Assembly (NCBI RefSeq): GCF_047948215.1
Contig: NC_134465.1
Coordinates: forward strand, 40,648,153-40,712,152
Length of the DNA: 64,000 nucleotides
Direction: 5' to 3'
Source of the DNA: Lycorma delicatula
Lineage: Eukaryota > Arthropoda > Insecta > Hemiptera > Fulgoridae
A program made the position numbers and the translations under genes. The notes under the pieces were generated by a model. It had not been told where the DNA came from. It did no database searches and saw only the letters and a list, made by a program, of their open reading frames with translations. Within the stretch, counting starts at the first letter, position 1; each line of letters opens with the position of its first letter. Positions 57,332-64,000 of the stretch are shown in pieces.

Positions 57332-57574
57332 AATATAAATGAAGTTTACAAAGAATGGATTTCCATGAAAGACAGAAGACAAGAGGTTTAAGAAAAATGT
57401 TCATCTAAAATGAAACAAGTTACCTAATCGTTTTCATATATATATATTTATATTTATCAAGAAATTGTGTAGTTAATACGTATGTATATAATAATAAAAA
57501 TCTTCCACAAATGGATTTTTGAAAGTTTTTTTGACCAAAATTGATTTCTTGCGGGCTGTTCGGAAAATAAATTA

Positions 57575-57960
57575 AAGGGAACTTTGGTCACGAGTGTAAT
57601 AAATCGGTTTGCAGCGCCTTTATTGTAGAAAAGCCAACGTATCTTCATCTTTGGACTTCCGAATATTATCACCGTTTTTGGGCCAAGCAGTATGCAATTA
57701 ATAAATCCAAAAGTTATCGACTCCCAGATAACACCGTGTCATTGTTTGCCGTTATTCGATGAGCGTCTTAAAGGCGGTAAGGGTTTTGCACTCCAAACGG
57801 TTTCTTTTCATAGGAATACATGAACTATTTCTGTTTTAGCCGATCGCAACTCGAGCGTGAAAATCTGTTGAGTTCCAAATCATACCGGAGTTACCCGAAT
57901 GAGCGCGCCGATAATACCGGCCTTTATTAGTCGTGCTTTTAAAAATTTTTCCAATTTTCT
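57575..57960 (+). pseudogene. RNase H domain relic, second block copy
   Basis: Matches 5215-5585. Motif remnants are TVFGPSSMQ-type text, SMSVLKAVRVLHSKR for the DS-SAL-A block, and the NERADNTG end. It is uninterrupted where copy 1 carries the 507-bp insert, and so documents the empty site. Confidence 0.5.
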
Positions 57961-58535
57961 TATACGGATAATTCGTGTCGAGCGATGCAGCGAATGAAAT
58001 CCTACATTTCGACGTATCAAATCAAATTCACACGCCGATCAAGCAATATCTCCGATATGTCGTTTAAGTGTTCATCTCTCTCATAACCTTCTGTTTTATG
58101 ACTTTACGTCGTAGATTTAAGACTGCAAAGTATTTCCGGTGATAACAATAGAATGCTAGATAATAATTTTAGTTTTGTATATAGATAGAGAGATGTGATA
58201 TTTTATATTTATAAGTTACTAATTTTTTATATAATATTTTTATTGTAACGCCGTTTCATTTCGGGTGTCAAAGATACTTTTTTTCCCCCTAAAATACACT
58301 AACTAACATAATGTAATTTCACAACTTACATAGAACTAATTTCGCTGGTACGGTCGGCAGACCCGAGTAGCCGCGAGGCTTAATGTACCAAGTTTCGAGT
58401 CGACCGGTGACCGTCAAGATCCGCATATGTCCAAGTCGGACCGATTATAATACTTGTAGAAGTATAGCATTATCTAGACGGGAAAATAAAAATAATACGT
58501 ATTGACAATTTTTTAACTTAAGTGAAAAGAATTTA

Positions 58536-59182
58536 TTTTTTATTTTTTTGTCTTCAGTCATTTGACTGGTTTGATGCAGCTCTCCAAGATTCCCTATCTA
58601 GTGCTAGTCGTTTCATTTCAGTATACCCTCTACATCCTACATCCCCAACAATTTGTTTTACATACTCCAAACGTGGCCTGCCTACACAATTTTTCCCTTC
58701 TACCTGTCCTTCCAATATTAAAGCGACTATTCCAGGATGCCTTAGTATGTGGCCTATAAGTCTGTCTCTTCTTTTAACTATATTTTTCCAAATGCTTCTT
58801 TCTTCATCTATTTGCCGCAATACCTCTTCATTTGTCACTTTATCCACCCATCTGATTTTTAACATTCTCCTATAGCACCACATTTCAAAAGCTTCTAATC
58901 TTTTCTTCTCAGATACTCCGATCGTCCAAGTTTCACTTCCATATAAAGCGACACTCCAAACATACACTTTCAAAAATCTTTTCCTGACATTTAAATTAAT
59001 TTTTGATGTAAACAAATTATATTTCTTACTGAAGGCTCGTTTAGCTTGTGCTATTCGGCATTTTATATCGCTCCTGCTTCGTCCATCTTTAGTAATTTTA
59101 CTTCCCAAATAACAAAATTCTTCTACCTCCATAATCTTTTCTCCTCCTATTTTCACATTCAGTGGTCCATCTTTGTTATTTC
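58536..59182 (-). mobile_element. RTE LINE, 647-bp 5'-truncated copy with 8-bp target duplication
   Basis: AGAATTTA lies at 58528-58535 and 59183-59190; copy 1 (about 7600) shows the single site GAAAAGAATTTACAAAAA. The minus strand keeps an open frame of about 200 codons for the C-terminal domain (KIGGEKIMEVEEFCYLGSKI ... CVGRPRLEYVKQIVGDVG), nearly identical to the intact copy and sharing its GGDVG-type variant (IVGDVG rather than IVRDVG). A recent insertion after block duplication. Confidence 0.93.
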
Positions 59183-60194
59183 AGAATTTACAAAAAAATA
59201 AAAATTTATTCGTAAAAGATGTTTTTTACGATTAGTAAAAAATATTACAAAACGTAAAAATATATTCAGGTTGATTTTTAAAACGTATTTTTTCAAGACA
59301 TTTTAATTCTATTAATAATGATAAGTTAACTGCTGTTAGAATCGATGTTAAAATAATTAATATGAATATGCGATTCTTAAATAATAATTTTTGTCTATCA
59401 GACCGTGATAAGATTTTGTGTGGTTTGGTTCGTTTGTTTGTAGATTATTACCGTAGCCAAGGCGTTTCGTTTCGCCAAAGTCAAGCCAATAATGAGTTAG
59501 TGCTTGATTTGTATTCTTTTTATCGCAAATAAACAGAAAAGAAGAATTTATAGTCGATTGTCGTTCAACGTTTCAATATATTTGGATGGATGTCCCAAGT
59601 ACATGCAACGTACAGAAATAAACGTTCTCTTTGTACGTTCTTTTATTTATTTGTTTATCTTCTTTATTTTCCTCGTTCCCATGTCGTTATTTTTTTTATC
59701 TTCTTACATTTTCCTTAAATTGTTCTTTTAGAATAGTAATTGTATTTGGATACTTGCGTTCTAATGATTATTTTTATGTGTATTTATCAAGAGGTTTCTT
59801 ATACTATTGTTTAACTGTAAATTTAAAAGTTTGTTACGAATTATTCTCCTGTAGGTAAAGATTTTATTTATATACGTCATCCTTCACAAACGACCATTTA
59901 ATATATTTAATTAAGAAAAAAAAGGTTCTAGAAAATTTCAACCGAATGAATAATTTTTAACCTTACGGTAATTAAGGTCTAATTCTATTCCGGTTGAAAC
60001 TTATAAGTCGGCTAGACTTAACATATTTCCCATGAACGATAGGCTCCACGAATAATAAACGTCGTTAAATTTCAGTGATAGAGAGAAAGAGAGACAGCCT
60101 TCTAACTTATTTACTAAATTACATTTAATTACCTTATTTTTTAATTTTATTTTTTCTACGGCTGTATTATAAATCTGAACTACGCGCCTGAAAC

Positions 60195-60225
60195 CTGTAT
60201 CATAATGACTCTCATTATGATACAG
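60195..60225. repeat. Perfect 14-bp hairpin in LIR element
   Basis: CTGTATCATAATGA (60195-60208), loop CTC, TCATTATGATACAG (60212-60225). The corresponding structure in copy 1 is at 8665-8696. Confidence 0.88.
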
Positions 60226-60950
60226 ATGTTCAACTCATTTACTCTTTTCAACCACAGACCGGCCAGAAGGGGATCTTGCTTAATGTATCAGATGTCTTTT
60301 TTACTTTCTCGTCTAGATAGCCCTACAGTTCTAGAAGGGAACGTATTGTAATCGATCCGATTTGGGTATATGCGGTTTTCGCTAGTTCATTTAAGATCCC
60401 ATGTTTTGACACGTAAGGAACCCAAAAAACCGGACGGAAATTTTCCGAATGTTAATTTTTGTATGTACGTATGTTTTCGGTGTTCCCCTTTAAATCACCT
60501 TAAATCTCCATAACTACTGGACCGATTTTGACCAAACTCGGTCAGATTACTTCTATATTTGGGGCATTGATGCCATTAAATTTTCAACTTAAAAGGTCAA
60601 GGAGGTAAGGCTGTAGAGCAAGGTCACCCTCAGTATCTCAAGATTTCACCTAATTAAGGTCATATTTTTCTTAGGCGCATTTGTTAACGATTAAAAAATA
60701 ACAATATTTGAGAAAAAAAACATTTTTAATCGCATCCCTACCTCAAAAAATGTTGCTGCACTCGTCTTCTATGTTGTGACGTCTAGGGTAAGCGGCAGAA
60801 TTAAATAAACGAATTATATTTAAGTGTAAAAAAGTAACTCGGTCTGGCTGGGTCACGTACTCGATCTCCCGGTCGACTCGGTACCTAGTGCGTTAAGCTT
60901 GCGGCTTCACCAGTCTGCCGACTGTACGAGCGAAATTTGTTCTATGTAAG

Positions 60951-62130
60951 TTTTTTGTATTTTTTTTTTTTTTGTTTTCCGTAGGAAGTGGTAACATTTT
61001 CCTGAAGCAAACGCCCAGCAGCCCGCACATACTGAGTGTGTGGGGTTCACCGCCTATGCGGTGGGACCCACTCCCTCACGCAGGGTGGTGCTGGAATTGA
61101 CGTAAAGCCATAACATCAGCACCACCCGCGTCACAGGCACACTTCTCATTCACATCAATATTTACATAACACATTCAGATACTAATTACACTCAACATTT
61201 ACAATTTATAATATATACACTATAGCTATGCTGGCATCACACAACAGGAACGTGTCCCGCGGAAGCCACCGGCGACGACAATGCCTAGGCACCCCCGCCA
61301 TCCTACCACGATGGCTGGCGCGCATCGCTGTCTTCAACCGACATCTCAGTTGTCCGCCTCGCGGTCCTCCTCCATTAGTTTCTGCTTTTAGCACCCTTTT
61401 AAACCACAGGGCACACGCAGTTTATCCCTTACCGGAAGAGAGCATCAACCGCATGACTTCCCCCGGCGAGTTCAAATCGTTACGTGGTATCTCCTGCCTC
61501 CATCTAGATCACATAAAGAAGGTGTGCTACACCGTATCCATGTCGTCACAATACTGGCACAGTTCTGTGCGCCTCTTTCCGGTCCTACAGAAGTAGACCC
61601 AGAACGATCCATGACCCGATAACCACTGAGCCGTCCATAAGTCCACTTCTCCATGCAGTCTATTGACCCAGGCAGCCAACTCCGTGATCAAGATGTAGTC
61701 AAGTGTCCCTCCATCGCACTCCGCCACCTCTCCGGCCAGTCAGCCATAAAGCGGCCCCTCGCCTCCTCTCTACTATCTGTGGCTCTATCTGTTCTCACTT
61801 TGGTCAGCAGGTCCATCACGGCATATCAGCCACCACCAGTGAGGCATCCAATGATATCGTCCGGTAGAGCCGCGCAACTCTTATCGCTAGCCTCCTGTAT
61901 ATGCCATTCAATCTCCGGGCATTTCTCACCACTCCAAAGGCTTTCCACGATACCGGTGCTGCATACAATATCATCGACACCACGGTAGACGCCAGCTCTG
62001 TCTTAAAACCCCCGGCATTGGTCGTAAGCCTCAGCAATGTCGAAGACATTTTTTCTGCCTTCATGGCCACTTGCTGCATGTGAAGTAAAAAACCCTTTGA
62101 CCTATGGAGCCACACTTCCATATACTTTAT
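60951..62130 (-). pseudogene. R1-like LINE, 3' third
   Basis: On the minus strand from 62121 (with frameshifts) lie the RT thumb and C-terminal domain: VVSMILYAAPVSWKAFGVVR, NARRLNGIYRRLAIRVARLY and RTISLDASLVVADMP (residues typical of the region after YADD in R1/LOA elements), then LAAWVNRLHGEVDLWTAQWL, SGHGSFWVYFCRTGK, CQYCDDMDTVEHTFFM (zinc-knuckle region) and LNSPGEVMRLMLSS. It is followed by a GC-rich 3' untranslated part and a T-rich tail at 60951-60974. It inserted in the right arm of the LIR element next to TTCTATGTAAG. Related in plan to 6647-7393 but a different sequence. Confidence 0.75.
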
Positions 62131-62340
62131 ATACTACTACTATATAAAGAAGAAGAGGGTTTACCTTTGTTCGGGATAAACAAAAAAACTACTCGATCAA
62201 TCGCAACCAAATTTTTACCGATGTTTTTTGGCATAACTGCGAAGGTTTTTAAATGTATTTCTTCTCGAAAAACCGTCCAATCTATTGCTTTCAAATACAT
62301 TTGACTGCTTTCAGGATACATTTTTAGTATATCATGGAAG
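62131..62340 (+). repeat. Dispersed repeat D, copy 2
   Basis: ACTACTATATAAAGAAGAAG, AAACTACTCGATCAATCGCA and ACCAAATTTTTAC match the copy at 42690-42845. It directly follows the 5'-truncated end of the R1-like LINE. Confidence 0.75.
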
Positions 62341-62554
62341 GTTTTAAGCCACAGATCGAGGTCCTAGTTTCCTTGAAGGTTAAAATATTCTTTATTTAAT
62401 CGTCCTCGAGGAGGGTGAAGTTGTAAATTAAAAATATTCGTTAAGGGGAAAAAAAGATTAAAACTTTCACTTCATTATTGTATTTTTGTCTCCACGGAAA
62501 AGAAATAAGTTGTGAATTTTCGTCGTCAAATGTGTGTGTACTTTAGTTACTACT
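62341..62554. other. No gene seen
   Basis: AT-rich spacer. Confidence 0.35.
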
Positions 62555-62685
62555 AATTTTCCTGGGTTCGAATCCCGGTTAGGCATGGAATTTTTTCACA
62601 CGCTACATTTGTCATTCATCTCATCCTCTGAAGCAATACATAACGGTGGTCTCGGAGGTTAAAAAAAAAGAAAAGAAAAAAAAAG
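62555..62685 (+). mobile_element. SINE family S2, 5'-truncated copy
   Basis: Starts near box B (GGGTTCGAATCCCGGTTAGG), continues with ACACGCTACATTTGTCATTC and the shared 3' domain (CATCCTCTGAAGCAATACA, GGTGGTCTCGGAGGTT), and ends in an A-rich tail. Box A is missing. Confidence 0.8.
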
Positions 62686-62763
62686 GTTACTACTGTTTGT
62701 CTTTTGTAATTTAGTTTCTTTATAGAATACTTCAATTGTTATTTACCAGTAATATTCTCAAAA

Positions 62764-63020
62764 TCATGAGAATAAGGAAGGGTGCGGGAATTTTGGAAGC
62801 GGACCCCACGTAGTGGACGGGAATGGGGACTGAAGCCAGCTTCTGTGGGTGTCCATGGCGCCGTCCCTCTCCAACAAGGGAATGGCGAACGAAGCGAGCT
62901 CTTCGGCCATGGGGTAGGCCCCGTGTCTCTGAGAGGCCCCGATACTATGAGTTGGCTTCTGGGTTCGCTTGGGCTGATGTGGGCCCTGAGGGCCCAGATT
63001 CAAAAATGAGCTGATATATG
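62764..63020. other. GC-rich island of about 250 bp, unidentified
   Basis: Conspicuously GC-rich against AT-rich flanks, with a GGGCCCTGAGGGCCC palindrome (about 62982-62996). Open frames on both strands appear because of base composition and have no recognisable motif. Could be a fragment of a GC-rich transposon; no relative in the window. Confidence 0.4.
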
Positions 63021-63459
63021 ATTGTTGGAAACATAAGTGTGGATCGTGAAAATTAAACACTTTTAACTTAGCCGTATGTTTTTATTTATGAATGCAGAAT
63101 CGCTGCAGTAAAGAATGGACCTATTCTTTATTCACTTCTACCAAACAAGGCAACAGAATTGTTTTTGTCAATGTATATGAAATACTTCATCTTATAAAAA
63201 AGGCTTTGTTACGCATTTGGTCCCGTTTTTAATAAATTATTGAACCGTTTGAAAAATTTTCTCACTAATTTATTTAAAACACAATTAAAAGATTTTCTTA
63301 AGAAAAAATCAATATTACTCTGTCGATGAATTTTTTTCAGCATTTTATTCAACCTGTACTTATTTTTATGTTCAAATAATTTTTGTTAACGCCTTATAAA
63401 TTTTGAATTTTTTTTTGTAGTTCTTTTTATATATTTAGTACTTATAGATATATGAAATA
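63021..63459. other. No gene seen
   Basis: AT-rich and non-coding. Confidence 0.4.
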
Positions 63460-63515
63460 CGTGAACATGCTAAAATAATATGTGAAGATGCTGAAATATA
63501 CATGAAGATGCTGAA
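63460..63515. repeat. Short tandem repeat next to the 305-bp array
   Basis: Three imperfect repeats of about 20 bp around the core (C/G)TGAAGATGCTGAAA (63465-63515). Confidence 0.7.
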
Positions 63516-64000
63516 AATTTGAACGTCTTTCATTCTCGTGTGAATTACGTGAAAGCGCTAAATACATAAAAAGAACTACAAAAAAATTATTTATTTTTAA
63601 TCTGGAGTTTGCTCATTTAGATTATAATGTGTTTTGTGACACTGTTGTAATGAAAGTTTTACTGCAATTTCCCTTAATACATTCAGGCATGTGCTAAAGC
63701 AGTTCCTTTTTTATCTGTGAAGTAGTATTGATGTGATCTACAGCATATATTAAGCAGAATATAGGATTTATGTATGCCGTAGTGCTCAATTCAATCAACA
63801 CAACGGAAGTAACGTACGTAAATTTGAACGTCTTTCATTCTCGTGTGAATTACGTGAAAGCGCTAAATACATAAAAAGAACTACAAAAAAATTATTTATT
63901 TTTAATCTGGAGTTTGCTCATTTAGATTATAATGTGTTTTGTGACACTGTTGTAATGAAAGTTTTACTGCAATTTCCCTTAATACATTCAGGCATGTGCT
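63516..64000. repeat. 305-bp tandem repeat (satellite-like), continues past the window
   Basis: The 180 bases at 63821-64000 are the same as 63516-63695 as far as I can read them, giving a period of 305 bp. One full unit (63516-63820) and 180 bp of the next are visible. Non-coding. Confidence 0.92.

Larger units (their letters stand above)
52098..60955. repeat. Mosaic block, copy 2 (paralogue of 1622-9890)
   Basis: Collinear with copy 1 (anchors listed there). It lacks the composite SINE, the 507-bp insert, the R1-like LINE and the S1 SINE of copy 1. It has instead a 1.8-kb stretch at about 53090-54895, a mariner M2 at 56330-57331 and an RTE LINE at 58536-59182. The right end is cut by another R1-like LINE at 60951. 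Confidence 0.8.
58290..60955. mobile_element. Long-inverted-repeat element, copy 2
   Basis: The left arm remnant (58320-58495) contains ACTTACATAGAACTAATTTCG and CGGACCGATTATAATAC; the right arm (60300-60955) contains the complements, TAATCGATCCGATTTGGG and GAAATTTGTTCTATGTAAG. Its interior, 58500-60290, matches 7580-8720. The outer left arm is lost and the outer right arm is cut by a LINE. Confidence 0.6.

Noticed and set aside
62764..63060. Frames on both strands of the GC-rich island as a possible host exon
   Set aside because: No splice signals with matching phase, no recognisable domain, open on both strands because of base composition.

Overview
This is a transposon graveyard from an animal nuclear genome, most likely an insect. 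The DNA is visibly AT-rich. I found no host protein-coding gene, no true tRNA or rRNA gene and no CRISPR. Every recognisable reading frame belongs to a mobile element: a single-ORF APE-endonuclease LINE of RTE type (eight pieces, one nearly complete and intact), an older LINE of similar architecture, LINE relics with RNase H or R1-like C-termini, several Tc1/mariner lineages, one piggyBac, hAT elements, and two tRNA-derived SINE families. The insect assignment is inferred from this mix; the order is not resolved.

Layout. 1-1.6 kb: LINE tails and a transposase scrap. 1.6-9.9 kb: first copy of a mosaic block, which recurs in the same order at 52.1-60.95 kb. The two copies serve as each other's empty-site control and show which insertions came later: a composite SINE, a 507-bp insert, an R1-like LINE and a SINE in copy 1; a mariner, an RTE LINE and about 1.8 kb of other DNA in copy 2. 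10-19.2 kb: two mariner-like families, a long TG microsatellite and a solo arm of a long-inverted-repeat element. 19.7-25.2 kb: a 152-bp-arm inverted repeat, an RTE LINE and the probable source of the SINE-mobilised segment. 25.9-31 kb: an old LINE split by the near-complete RTE LINE. 33-42.5 kb: LINE relics, a second long RTE LINE, two mariner relics and a piggyBac with TTAA target sites. 45-49.4 kb: a local array of units about 400 bp long, interrupted by a SINE and a hAT, each with an empty-site paralogue nearby. 50-52 kb: 5' ends of a DUF4817-type transposon. 61-62.1 kb: R1-like LINE. 63.5-64 kb: start of a 305-bp tandem repeat.

How the parts interact. The RTE LINE is the youngest autonomous element seen: its frame is open, its target duplications are intact and its copies are highly similar. 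All its complete 3' ends carry a small stem-loop just before poly(A), and one copy shows that hairpin lengthened as if by self-priming. The two SINE families have different tRNA-like heads but share a 3' domain, so they may share a LINE partner, which I could not identify here. The most unusual object is a 1.27-kb composite SINE with a 14-bp target duplication that carries an 860-bp passenger nearly identical to sequence 21 kb away.
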